A stretch of DNA of 64,000 nucleotides. It comes from JAWKOK01 sp963698255. Lineage in GTDB: Bacteria; Chloroflexota; Anaerolineae; Caldilineales; Caldilineaceae. Position numbers and translations under genes: made by a program. A model generated the notes under the pieces. It saw only the letters and a list, made by a program, of their open reading frames with translations, was not told the origin of the DNA and did not search any database. Location of the stretch: NCBI GenBank assembly GCA_963698255.1, contig CAVOQD010000007.1, forward strand, positions 22,956 to 86,955, written 5' to 3'. Positions 50,037 through 59,600 of this stretch are shown piece after piece. How positions within the stretch are numbered: position 1 is the first letter of the stretch; each line of letters starts with the position of its first letter.

Positions 50037-51560
50037 TTATCCTGTTGTCGGCAACAGATCTTTTTCTTCGAGGAACGCCTCTAGCCCCATGCGCTCAAAC
50101 TGTTCTCGCGGCGCATCGTTCTCAAGCATCATTTTGACCATGAGCCTGCATAGCCGCTCCTCAACCTGCGGGTCATGGATCGGGTTCTCCTGCTGCGGGT
50201 CATTTTCCAGATCGAAGAGCAGCGTGTCCATTTCGAGCCGGCCCATCATGGACGACCGCGCTTCGATCTTCATAGTCCGACAGCCCTTGGTGAACGCAAA
50301 CGGCTCGGCCAGTTGGATGTCCTGCAACTCCTCCGGCGCAAACCGGGCGCGCATGTGGGTCGGCATGAGCGTATACTCGTAGAGCGGCCTGCTATCCGGG
50401 TTGGCCGGGGATCTCATGTAGACATAACGTCCGTCTGTGATGTTGACATGGGCGCCGTGCATGCCGAAGATAGCGACCTCGCGCACCGGATCGTCGTTGG
50501 CCATGGCCTCCTTGAGCGGAATCCCCTGCATGTCGGCAGGGCGTTCGACATCGAAGAACTCAAGCAGCGTGGCGGGCAGGTCGATCATTTGCACCAACCC
50601 GTTGACGCGCTGCGCCTGCCGGCCGATGCGCGGATCCCAGATGAAGAGCGGGGTGTGGGCCACTTCGTTGTAGAAGGGCTGCACCATCTTGGCCCAGCAG
50701 TCATGCTCGCCCAGCAGAAAACCGTGGTCGGTGCAGACGATGAGCATGGTGTCGTCCCACATGTCCAACTCGTCCATCAGATCGAGCACCTTACCCAGAT
50801 ACTTGTCGCACATGCTCAGCAGGGCCGCGTATTCGAAGCGGACATGTTGAACCTCTTCATCGGATTCATCGACGCGGCGATAGGGCGGCCAGTCGAAGTG
50901 ATCGCCGGCGTATTCGTGGGGGTAGAGGTCCTTGAAGTGCTGCTGGGTGAAGTACGGTTCGTGTGGATCGAAGGTCTCCAATTGCAGAAACCAGCGGTCC
51001 TCGTTTTGGTTTCGTTGGATGAATTCCAGGCCCTCAGCAAAGGTCTTGGCCTGCGGCTGATCTTCTTCGGTCGGCTGGAACGAGCGGTTGATCCAGTCCT
51101 GTCGCCAAGAGTCGTTCATCTGCGGAACAGGGGTCTCCTTGCGCCCGGCCACGGTAGGCGGTATCTCCGGATCGGCCACCTGGCCGATATAGAAATCACC
51201 TTCCTGCCCACGTGAGAAACTCCAACTGCTGTAGCGCCCGTGGTAGGTGGCGCCGCCGTCCTCAAAATAGTGCTGATGATCGGTGGCCAGGTGGGTGTAG
51301 ACTCCGTTCATCTTGAGGATCTCCGGCATGGAGTCATCGAACGGCTCCAGCGGTCCCCAACTGCGGTGCAGAAAGTTGTAGCGTCCGGTGTGCAGTTCAC
51401 GGCGTGCAGGGATGCAGGGCATGCTGGCCACATAGCTGTTCTCAAACGAGACTGTGCGGTCGTTGAGCCGCTTGAAGTTGGGCGCATGGGTCCAGTCGCA
51501 GCCGTATGGCGGCAGCATGTGGCGGTTGAGCGTGTCGAACATAACCATGACAGCTTTCAT
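50037..51560 (-). CDS. Sulfatase, formylglycine type
   Basis: The intact 507-residue enzyme has the N-terminal metal-binding strand KAVMVMFDTLNRHMLPPYG and the activation motif C49-IPAR with Cys to be converted to formylglycine. It continues with HTGRYNFLHRSWGPLEPFDD, LETFDPHEPYF, the second metal site LIVCTDHGFLLGEHDCWAKM and ENDPQQENPIHDP. No signal peptide is visible. It resembles arylsulfatase or iduronate-like members that lack a clear substrate assignment. It is divergent from the next sulfatase, with the family A palindrome and two promoters between them. Confidence 0.93.
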   Translation of the reverse strand: MKAVMVMFDTLNRHMLPPYGCDWTHAPNFKRLNDRTVSFENSYVASMPCIPARRELHTGRYNFLHRSWGPLEPFDDSMPEILKMNGVYTHLATDHQHYFEDGGATYHGRYSSWSFSRGQEGDFYIGQVADPEIPPTVAGRKETPVPQMNDSWRQDWINRSFQPTEEDQPQAKTFAEGLEFIQRNQNEDRWFLQLETFDPHEPYFTQQHFKDLYPHEYAGDHFDWPPYRRVDESDEEVQHVRFEYAALLSMCDKYLGKVLDLMDELDMWDDTMLIVCTDHGFLLGEHDCWAKMVQPFYNEVAHTPLFIWDPRIGRQAQRVNGLVQMIDLPATLLEFFDVERPADMQGIPLKEAMANDDPVREVAIFGMHGAHVNITDGRYVYMRSPANPDSRPLYEYTLMPTHMRARFAPEELQDIQLAEPFAFTKGCRTMKIEARSSMMGRLEMDTLLFDLENDPQQENPIHDPQVEERLCRLMVKMMLENDAPREQFERMGLEAFLEEKDLLPTTG

Positions 51561-51580
51561 AAGAAGATCCTTTTGGTATG

Positions 51581-51694
51581 TGACTTCACCCCAAGAACCA
51601 CGAATTTCACAGATTACACGAATTTTCGGCTCTTTGGGATCTCAGTGGTTTAATCCGTGAAATTCGTGCAATTCGTGGTTTTTGCAGCAGAGTC
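51581..51694. repeat. Palindromic element, family A, long form
   Basis: It begins tgacttcaccccaagaacca and ends gtttttgcagcagagtca, with internal ccacgaatttcac and gaaattcgtg units, as in 4746-4846. It occupies the space between the divergent sulfatase genes. Confidence 0.7.
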
Positions 51695-51782
51695 AACTGT
51701 GACTGGTGAAAGGTGAATAGCGCTGCCAACATTGACAATTGAAAGTTGGCAATTGACCGTTGATAATTCCCTCCGCGCCCTA

Positions 51783-51791
51783 TGTTATAAT
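51783..51791 (+). promoter_or_regulatory. Extended -10 promoter of the plus-strand sulfatase gene
   Basis: TGTTATAAT (TGn plus TATAAT) stands 70 bases before the ATG at 51861. A -35-like TTGATA is 20 bp upstream, too far for optimal spacing, which the extended -10 would offset. Confidence 0.4.
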
Positions 51792-51860
51792 CGCGTAGTC
51801 AATGTTACAAATTGGTGCGGGCGCGTCCCCGGCCGCCGCCATCATGAAAGGTTCTGATAG

Positions 51861-53270
51861 ATGACTCGTACCCGGCCGAACATCGTCCTTTTTCTCACCG
51901 ACGACCATGGCGCCTGGGCCAATCCCTGCTATGGCAACAGCGAGCTTCTGACGCCCAACCTCGACCGATTGGCCGCCAAAGGCACACGCTTCGCCAATGC
52001 CTTTACGCCCACGCCTGTCTGTTCGCCGGCGCGGGCTTGTCTGCTGACCGGCCGCACCGCCAGCCAGGTCGGCATCCATGACTGGCTGCAGGAGGCCGAG
52101 GCGGATGTGGGAGACCGTGATTGGCTAGCCGATGACGTGACCTTGCTGGAACTGCTTCACGATGCCGGCTACTCGGTCGCGCTCAGCGGCAAGTGGCACC
52201 TGGGCCAGTCGCACATGAAGCCGCGCGGCGCCGACTATCACTTCGGACTGCCCCGCTGGCAGGGCGCGCATAATGGACCCTACGTTTACGTCGACAACGA
52301 CGGCGAGTTTGTCGAACTGGACGGCAACAAGTCAGAGTTCATCACCGACCACGCCATCGAGTTTCTCGACCAGGCGCCGACCGACCGACCGTTTTTCCTC
52401 AATGTCGGCTACATCGCCACCCATTCGCCCTACGGCCGGCAGTACCATGATCCGGCCCTGACCGCACTCTACCAGGACGCTTTCTTTGAAGACCTTCCGG
52501 CCTACGAGACCCACCCCTGGGTCAAAAACGAGGACGGTCCCGGCGATTCGCCGCCGGGCGAGCTGCTGCGCGACCGCTACATCGGCTACTATGCCGCGGT
52601 CACCGAGATCGACCGCAACATCGGGCGCATCCTGGCCAAGCTTGAGGAGATGGGCCAATTGGACAATACGCTGGTCATCTACACGTCGGACCACGGCTGT
52701 GCACTGGGACATCAGGGCTTTTTCGGTAAGGGCAACAGCACGCGGCCGCTCAACATGTACGAGACCTCGCTGCGCATTCCGCTGATCTGGGCCGGACCCG
52801 GCGTTGTTGGGGGACAGGTGATCGAGCAAGCCGTCGATCACTACGACGGCTTCAACACGCTGCTGGATTGGGTCGGGGTGACGCCGGACCCGCTTCGCCG
52901 TTATCCGGGCCATTCCTATCGGGCCATGCTGCAAGGCGACCCGCAGGACTGGGACGAGACCATCTACGGCGAGTACGGCGATCTGCGCATGATCCGCACG
53001 CCCCAATGGAAGCTGGTTCTGCGCTATCCTGAAGGCCCCCACGAATTGTTCAATCTCATCGATGACCCAAGCGAAGTCTGCAATCTGATCGACGCTCTGG
53101 AGACGGAGCCGGTGATCGCTGAACTGACCGCTCGTCTGGACGCCTTCTACGCACAACACGAGGTTCCCCAGAAATCGGGGCTGCGTGTCAAGCAGCAGCA
53201 TCGCCACAGCGCCGGCCATGAAGCCTGGCGAGACGGGCGCCGCGACGCTCGTGGGATGCAGGTCTACTGA
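51861..53270 (+). CDS. Sulfatase, formylglycine type
   Basis: The intact 469-residue protein has RPNIVLFLTDDHGAWANPCY with two metal-binding Asp, C54-SPARACLLTGR as the formylglycine site, SGKWHLGQSHMKPRG, the second metal site LVIYTSDHGCALGHQGFFGKG, and the C-terminal GEYGDLRMIRTPQWKLVLRY and LFNLIDDPSEVCNL. This is the standard arylsulfatase A-like arrangement, close to choline-sulfatase or arylsulfatases of marine and soil bacteria. No signal peptide is present. It starts after AAAGG. It diverges from the other sulfatase. Confidence 0.94.
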   Translation: MTRTRPNIVLFLTDDHGAWANPCYGNSELLTPNLDRLAAKGTRFANAFTPTPVCSPARACLLTGRTASQVGIHDWLQEAEADVGDRDWLADDVTLLELLHDAGYSVALSGKWHLGQSHMKPRGADYHFGLPRWQGAHNGPYVYVDNDGEFVELDGNKSEFITDHAIEFLDQAPTDRPFFLNVGYIATHSPYGRQYHDPALTALYQDAFFEDLPAYETHPWVKNEDGPGDSPPGELLRDRYIGYYAAVTEIDRNIGRILAKLEEMGQLDNTLVIYTSDHGCALGHQGFFGKGNSTRPLNMYETSLRIPLIWAGPGVVGGQVIEQAVDHYDGFNTLLDWVGVTPDPLRRYPGHSYRAMLQGDPQDWDETIYGEYGDLRMIRTPQWKLVLRYPEGPHELFNLIDDPSEVCNLIDALETEPVIAELTARLDAFYAQHEVPQKSGLRVKQQHRHSAGHEAWRDGRRDARGMQVY

Positions 53271-53506
53271 GCCGATAGTCTATTTGCCTTTCCGTCTCGA
53301 TGTTCCTCGCTTTGCTCCTCTCTCTTCCATGCAGCGCTCAACGCCTCCAATGTCGCCATTTTGTCAACACTTTGTAGCCAACCGCTGGATATATTACAAA
53401 GTGCGAGGAAAATGTGACGGTTGTTTTCAGGAGTGGATCTAGCCTGAGTGGTCAGGCACGCGATCTCCGTCTCATGATAATCACACAGTGGAAAGGAGTG
53501 CCGATC

Positions 53507-55834
53507 ATGTTGCGCAATGACCAGTTTTTCTTTCTGTTGTTGGTGGCTGCACTGCTGTTGAATGCGTGCCAGCCACTCGTAGCGCCTGACAGCGCCCTGC
53601 CGCTCGGCGCGCAGACCGCAGCGCCGAGCTTGCCGGACGGCGGCGCGATTGCTGAGGTCAATGGCGTCGTTCTCTACTACGAGGTTCACGGCGAAGGCGA
53701 GCCGCTGCTTTTCTTGCCCGGCGACATGCGCACGACCGAAGATGTCGCCGATCTGACAAACCTGTTGGCATCGGACTACCAGGTCATCGTCATGGATGCA
53801 CGCGGGCGTGGCCGGTCGACAGACGCCGAAGAACCGCTAACCATGGCCGTCCAGGCGGACGACGCCGTGGCGCTTCTGGATGAGCTTGGCATCGACAAGG
53901 CCCACGTGCTCGGCTGGGCCAGCAGCGCCGCGGTCGGGCTGGAGATGGCCATGCGCTATCCGGACCGGGTCGACAAGCTGGTGACCCATGGCCCCAACTA
54001 CACCGTGGACGGCCTGGCCCCCGATCACCTGGCCTGGTTCAAGTCGCTCACCGTCGAAGATATGGTTCCCATGTTTGAGGAGCAATACAGCCGCACCGCG
54101 CCCGATCCGGCCTATCTGCCGGTCATGCTGGAGCGCGTGCAGGATCTGATCCTCGCTGAACCCAACTACACCGTCGAGATGTTGGGCGACATTCAGGCGC
54201 CGACGCTGGTGATCGACGGCGATCTGGACGACTGGATCGTGCGCGAGCACCTGGAGACCCTGGCCGCATCCATTCCCAGCGGCGAGCTTCTCCTCCTGCC
54301 CGAGCTGACCCATTTTGCCCCCTTCGAAGATCCGGCGGCCTGGACTGAGGCGGTGTTGGCTTTCCTCCAGGGGTCTCAGACGGGCGAAGCGACCATGCCG
54401 CGGCTCGAGCCGGCTGAATGCGCCTACAGCTACCCGGAGGGCACGGCGGTGGAGTGCAGTCACCTGATCGTACCAGAGAGACGCTCGAACCCGGATGGAG
54501 CCGCCACACGCGTCTTCATCCAGCACTTCAAAAGCGCCAACCCGGAAGCGGCAGCCGACCCGGTCGTCTTCATGCCGGGTGGACCGGGATCGTCCGGACC
54601 CTTCTATGCCTTACTGTCCACCGGCATGCCCATCGGACAGAGCCTGAACGCGGACCGTGATCTGATCTTGATGGAGTATCGGGGCGCGACGCTGTCCCAG
54701 CCGGCTTTCTTCTGCCCGGAACTGGAGGCCGAACCAGCCGAGTTTGCCGGACAGAGCTACCGTGACGAGGTCGCGTGGACCAACGAGGCCTGGCAACGTT
54801 GCTATGGGCGCCTGGTCGCCGAAGGCCACGATCTCTCGGCCTATGACGTGGCAGCGACCGCGGCCGACGTGGCCGACCTGCGGATAGCCATGGGCCTGGA
54901 CACGATCAACGTGATCGGCGTCTCCTATGGCACGCCGGTGCTCATGGAGCTGTTGCGCGATCATGGTGACGGCATCCGCGCCGTGATCCTGGATTCCATC
55001 AACCCGCCGGAAGTCAACTACTATGGCGAGCAACTCGAGAGCTTCACGACTGCGCTGAACGCAGTCTTCGCGGCCTGCGCTGGAGACCCGGCCTGCGCCG
55101 AAACCTATCCGGACTTCGAGGCGGACCTCTACGCGGTGGCGGCCAAGCTGCGAGACGAACCGGTGCAGGTGATCGTGGAGCAGGAGAGCGGATCGGCCGA
55201 CGTGACCGTGGATGACCTGATGTTCGTCAACTTTGTCTACGACACCATCTTCGTCGGCGGCAACTATGCCGGCCTGCCCGCGGCCATCGACGCCGTCGCC
55301 GACGGCGATTACACGGCTGTGGCCCAACGCTGGCTCAACCGGGTGAGCGGACGGCATGGACCATCCGGCCCTGGGACGGGCGCCTGGAGCTGGGGTCTGA
55401 CGCACAGTATGCGCTGCATGCACGAGGGCGCGCTGGGCACGGCTGAGCAGGCCCGGGCCGACTTCGCGGCCGTCGACGTGGATCCCTCGGTGCGTGACTG
55501 GGCGACGGCCACCTGGGTCGACGATGGTCTAGGCGTCTGCGACTACTGGCAGGTGACCCCGCTGGAACCCAACACGGCTATCACGCCGGTGGCGAGCGAC
55601 GTGCCGACCTTGATGTTGACGGGCACATTCGATCCGGCCATGCAGCCCTACTTCAGCGCCGAGGCGGCCGAACGCTTCACCAACCGCTTCTACTACGAAC
55701 TGCCCAGCGGCCACGCCATCGAGTTTACCGGCTGCGGCGTCGAACTGATCGCCCAATTTCTGGCCGATCCGACGGCTGAACCGGACACGAGCTGCATCGA
55801 CGAGATGGCGCCTGGTTGGGCGTTGCCGAAATAG
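53507..55834 (+). CDS. Lipoprotein with two alpha/beta-hydrolase domains, second TAP-like
   Basis: The intact 775-residue protein starts MLRNDQFFFLLLVAALLLNAC, a lipoprotein signal with the LNAC lipobox. The first hydrolase domain (about 40-300) has LLFLPGDMRTTEDV and a nucleophile elbow region VLGWASSAAVGLEMA, where relatives have G-x-S-x-G; here the central position is Ala, so this domain may be inactive. The second domain (about 305-775) is of the TAP/prolyl-aminopeptidase-like class: FMPGGPGSSGPF, the elbow IGVSYGTPV with Ser, GTFDP with Asp and SGHAI with His. It likely cleaves N-terminal residues or esters outside the cell. The start follows AAAGGAG. Confidence 0.88.
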   Translation: MLRNDQFFFLLLVAALLLNACQPLVAPDSALPLGAQTAAPSLPDGGAIAEVNGVVLYYEVHGEGEPLLFLPGDMRTTEDVADLTNLLASDYQVIVMDARGRGRSTDAEEPLTMAVQADDAVALLDELGIDKAHVLGWASSAAVGLEMAMRYPDRVDKLVTHGPNYTVDGLAPDHLAWFKSLTVEDMVPMFEEQYSRTAPDPAYLPVMLERVQDLILAEPNYTVEMLGDIQAPTLVIDGDLDDWIVREHLETLAASIPSGELLLLPELTHFAPFEDPAAWTEAVLAFLQGSQTGEATMPRLEPAECAYSYPEGTAVECSHLIVPERRSNPDGAATRVFIQHFKSANPEAAADPVVFMPGGPGSSGPFYALLSTGMPIGQSLNADRDLILMEYRGATLSQPAFFCPELEAEPAEFAGQSYRDEVAWTNEAWQRCYGRLVAEGHDLSAYDVAATAADVADLRIAMGLDTINVIGVSYGTPVLMELLRDHGDGIRAVILDSINPPEVNYYGEQLESFTTALNAVFAACAGDPACAETYPDFEADLYAVAAKLRDEPVQVIVEQESGSADVTVDDLMFVNFVYDTIFVGGNYAGLPAAIDAVADGDYTAVAQRWLNRVSGRHGPSGPGTGAWSWGLTHSMRCMHEGALGTAEQARADFAAVDVDPSVRDWATATWVDDGLGVCDYWQVTPLEPNTAITPVASDVPTLMLTGTFDPAMQPYFSAEAAERFTNRFYYELPSGHAIEFTGCGVELIAQFLADPTAEPDTSCIDEMAPGWALPK

Positions 55835-55852
55835 CAGAGGATGTCCTACAGC

Positions 55853-55892
55853 GCGACTGTGGCGGCTGCATGAGTGCAGCCGCCACAATCGC
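55853..55892. terminator. 18-bp hairpin after the double hydrolase gene
   Basis: Arms 55853-55870 and 55875-55892, separated by a 4-base loop (tgag), pair with one mismatch. It lies 19 bases after the stop codon. The same hairpin, perfect and with loop ctcg, follows the paralogous gene at 63904-63943. No long T-run follows. Confidence 0.6.
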
Positions 55893-55934
55893 GCAAGGTA
55901 CAGTGGGTGTTCGTAAACGAGTGGGCGCTGTCAT

Positions 55935-55963
55935 CTTCCAGGAAGCTGCTAGCTTCCTGGAAG
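55935..55963. repeat. Inverted repeat, family E (cttccaggaagct)
   Basis: Perfect 13-bp arms (55935-55947, 55951-55963) enclose the triplet gct. It stands at the 3' end of the convergent Uma2 gene. Confidence 0.75.
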
Positions 55964-55964
55964 T

Positions 55965-56591
55965 TCAGGCGGCATCAATGACAGCGGCAACGTCGACGAC
56001 CAGACCGGCGTAGTTGGCCGATGTTGCCGTTTCACCGCGGCCGAAGCGGCCATGTTGCGCATACGAACTGTCGGCCGAGCCGTCGTCAAGGTGTAGCACG
56101 GTGATGGTCTCGTCGCGTGGATCGACGATCCAATATTCGGGGATGCCTGCGCGGGCGTACTCAAAACGCTTGGTCACCGTGTCGCGACGGGGCTCGTCGG
56201 GCGATATGACTTCGACTACCAGATCGGCGCCGGTCCAGAAGGGGTTCTCGCGTCGAGGATCATCGGCCGCAGCCAGGAATAGCAGGTCGGGTTCGCGCAG
56301 CTTGCCCGGCCATAGCTGCAAGCGCAGCGGCGCCATGCGTACGACGCCGCCAATTTCCTGGGCGAATTGCAGAAACAGAACGAAGAGAAAACCGACGATG
56401 GCTTGATGTCTGTCAGTGGGCATGGGCAACACCTCGATGCGGCCGTGGGAGAATTCGACCAGTCGGTTTGTATCCAGCGCCAGGTATTCTTCAACGCTCC
56501 AAGCACCCTGGGCGGGAAAGAGCAAAGCCACATCCCAGGCCGGTTCGGCCCATTCATCCGATTGTGATGCAGTTCGATCAAATGTCTGCAT
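55965..56591 (-). CDS. Uma2-family (DUF820) putative endonuclease
   Basis: The intact 208-residue protein has the DUF820/Uma2 pattern of the PD-(D/E)XK superfamily: WSVEEYLALDTNRLVEFSHG, RIEVLPMPTDRHQAIVGFL, REPDLLFLAAADDPR with the Asp, GADLVVEVISPDEPRRDTVTK with ExI and the Lys, YARAGIPEYWIVDPRDETI. The catalytic Asp and Glu are in place. These genes are very abundant in Cyanobacteria and Chloroflexota and have unknown function. The start at 56591 follows AAAGGAA. It is followed, upstream, by the long regulator gene on the same strand. Confidence 0.9.
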   Translation of the reverse strand: MQTFDRTASQSDEWAEPAWDVALLFPAQGAWSVEEYLALDTNRLVEFSHGRIEVLPMPTDRHQAIVGFLFVLFLQFAQEIGGVVRMAPLRLQLWPGKLREPDLLFLAAADDPRRENPFWTGADLVVEVISPDEPRRDTVTKRFEYARAGIPEYWIVDPRDETITVLHLDDGSADSSYAQHGRFGRGETATSANYAGLVVDVAAVIDAA

Positions 56592-56637
56592 TGCTGTGCG
56601 TTCCTTTTTGAAGAATCTGAAGTACGGACTGACGTCA

Positions 56638-59600
56638 TTATAGCACAAGGCGCAATGACTCAAACCGAATCGCCGATCCCTCGGTCCATGCGCCGGCGTG
56701 GACGTAGCGATGGATCATGCCGATGGCCAGCGGGTCCGACCTCGACCGATTTACCGGCCGGATCATCCATCGGGAAATCGACCTCGCCGGCTGAGTACCA
56801 GATGTCGCCATCGGCGCTGCACAGGGCGCGCACTCGGCTACCGATCCGCTCCAGGCGCAGAAAAACCCGGTCAGCCCCTGGCAGGTGACCGATGCCGAAC
56901 AGACCGTCCACGTTCTCCACGCAGCCAAGCAATTCGATGCCGGCGGGCGAGAGCGTGTTCCAGGTGAGACGCAGATAGTTTTCCCGATCTTGCCAGAGCA
57001 GGAGGCCGCCCAGCGGCAGGTGATCCGTGTCCGCGGTCGAGCAGATCAACTCCACGGCGAAATCGCCCTCAACGGTTCTCATCATGCGCGGCGCAGCAAA
57101 GTTGTTGAGCCAAAGGTCGTGATAGTTGGCGGCGCAGATGATGAGCGCGTCGTCCTCTTCCCGGTAGGAACAGTCGCCAAATTGATCGTGCCACGTCCAG
57201 GCTGACAAACCAGGTTTCTCCCAGAAACCTGGTTTGTGCGCGGCGCTCGTCATCCTCAAATCGCGCATCAGGTTTCGCCGGAGTGAGCCGCCACTGCACC
57301 AACGGCAGCGGCTCCTCCTCACGTGCTGCCATGATCTGATGTTGGACGGTCTCGTACTCATCGGCATCCGCACACATGGGCTCCAGCCCGGCCAGCGCGC
57401 AGGCCACCGTGGGCCAGGACTCGATGTGCAGTTCTTCCTCTGCGCGATCTTGGTCAGCAGCGCCAACCCGTCGGCCTTGCGTTCCAGCTATGACGTAGGT
57501 CCAGGCCAGTCCGACGCATGCCACGTCGCACGCCGTCGACACGACACCGGTCCTATGTGGCAAGTCGATGGGCATGCTCCAGCGCACGCCAGCGCTTCCG
57601 GCCAGTTGTGGCGGCAGTAGTGGACCAGTCCGAGCACCATGTGAGCGAAAACATGGCTGCTGGGCTGAACATCGCCATCGAGATCTGCCAGGGCCGAGTC
57701 GTGGCATAGCGTTCGGCCTCATCCAGGTTGCCGAGCAGCCAGCCATGGCAGACGCCAAGCCAGTACGTGACTGCTACGGATCATCGCTCGTCGCCGGCGA
57801 TTTCGGCGAACCGTCTTGCTTCTACAACGCACGCCAACGCACCAGGGCGCTGTCGCCGATCGTCTCATGGAGGAACAGCTTGGGCGACCAGTACAGTTGA
57901 GCACGCCGACCAGAAGTCTGCTGGCGCAATGCCTCGTCGATGACCGTTTCGATCAGGTCGAACCCCCATTGCACCTGTTTGGTAAATCGACACCAGAGCA
58001 CGGCCCAGAAATAGGCGTCGATGAGATACGCGGAGTAGGGCAACTGCGGGCAAGATGTCGACGATAGTGCCAAATCGGAAGATGGCCCAGTCGCCAGTGG
58101 CCGCGATTGGCCGATGGCCTTGGACAGATAGGTTGTGAAGGCAACAAACTCCACTGGCGCATCCTGTCCGGCAATCAGCGCCAGGCCCCGCTCGCATTGC
58201 TCGACAAGACCGGGATTGTCACCGGTGGCCGTCAGAAACTGGCAGAGAGACATGAATGATGTGGACTTGTTGGCGTGGCGGCAGGATCCAGGTCAGCCGC
58301 CAGCGTGATGGCCTGGCGCAGCGTTGCGTTCGGCCTCCTCCAGGTTGTCCAGCATTGTCATGGATCTCGCCCAGCCCGTGTAACGCAACCAGCCACTGCT
58401 CTAGATGCGATTCTGACGGCTCAAGCGCATGCCAGACGCGTTCGAGCGCACGCTCGAAGTAGTGACTGACGCTTCCTGGTTGAGATAGGTCCGCCTGGGC
58501 CTTTTTTCCGGCCTGCAGCAGATAGTGGATGGCCTTTTGCCGCGTCGTCGCCAAGGTCGTAGTGATGGGCCAGCAGTTCGACCTGTGACGGCAGGTTGTC
58601 GGCATAGAGCGTCTCGATTGCCTACGCCGCCCGGCGATGCAGGTCGACCCGATAGCCCCGCGGCAGATCCTGGTAGATGGCATCGCGCACCAGCACATGG
58701 TGGAAGGAATACTCCGGCTCCGGCTGGCGTGCGTTCCTGGTGGACCAGGACTCGCTCGTACCAACTCCGCCAGCGTGGACCGGCCTGAGCTTCGCCGTCT
58801 GCTCGTCATGGCCGAGACGAGCCGCGGCCGGAAGAGCCGGCCCAGCACAGCCGCGGCCTGCAAGTACCGCTTCTCGCCGGTTTCCAGCCGATCCACGCGG
58901 CTGAGAATGACGCTCTGCAGGCTGGCCGGCACGATTCACGGATGCCAGCGAACTGTCGCGCTCGCCATCGGAACCGTCCCGGTAGAGCACGTCGCCGTCG
59001 ATGAGCGTGCGCACGATCTCTTCCAGGAAGAGCGGATTGCCCTCGGCCTTGTCTGTGATCAATTGGCGCATGGGCGGCGGCAAGGCGTCGACGGCCAGCA
59101 GCGAGGCCACCAGTTGCCGGCTCTGCTCTTCGGTGAGCGCTTGCAGACGCAGTTCGGTGAAATGCCGGGGACAGCGACGCCGTGCCAGTGAGGCCAACTG
59201 CCCGTCGGCTTGGCTCTCTTGCGGGCGATAGACGCAGAGGATCAACAGGGGAACGGATGGCAGCGTCTCCATCAGGGCGCCGATCAGATCCAGGGAGAGC
59301 GGATCCGCCCAGTGCAGGTCTTCGCAGACCAAGACCAGCGTCTGTTCGGCCGCCAACGCCTGGAAAAACCATCGCAATGCCTGCAAAGTGCGCCGTCGAA
59401 TCTGTTCGGCTTCGACGTCGGCCAGTCGATCATCCCATTCGGAGTCAAAACGAACCGAGAGCAGCCGACCCAGAAGCGGCCCCATCTCCTCCACGTTCTC
59501 GCGTGACAGATGTCCCGACCGTTGGAGACGTTGCAGCGTGGCGGTCAGTGCGGCTGCGGTTGCGTTAACGCTCGTGCGCGGCTGAGTTCATGTCGGCTGA

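Noticed and set aside
58615..58630. True stop dividing the giant regulator into two genes
   Set aside because: The helical repeat sequence continues at once (AIETLYADNLPSQVELLAHH) and the stop disappears with a one-base change, as at many other sites here.
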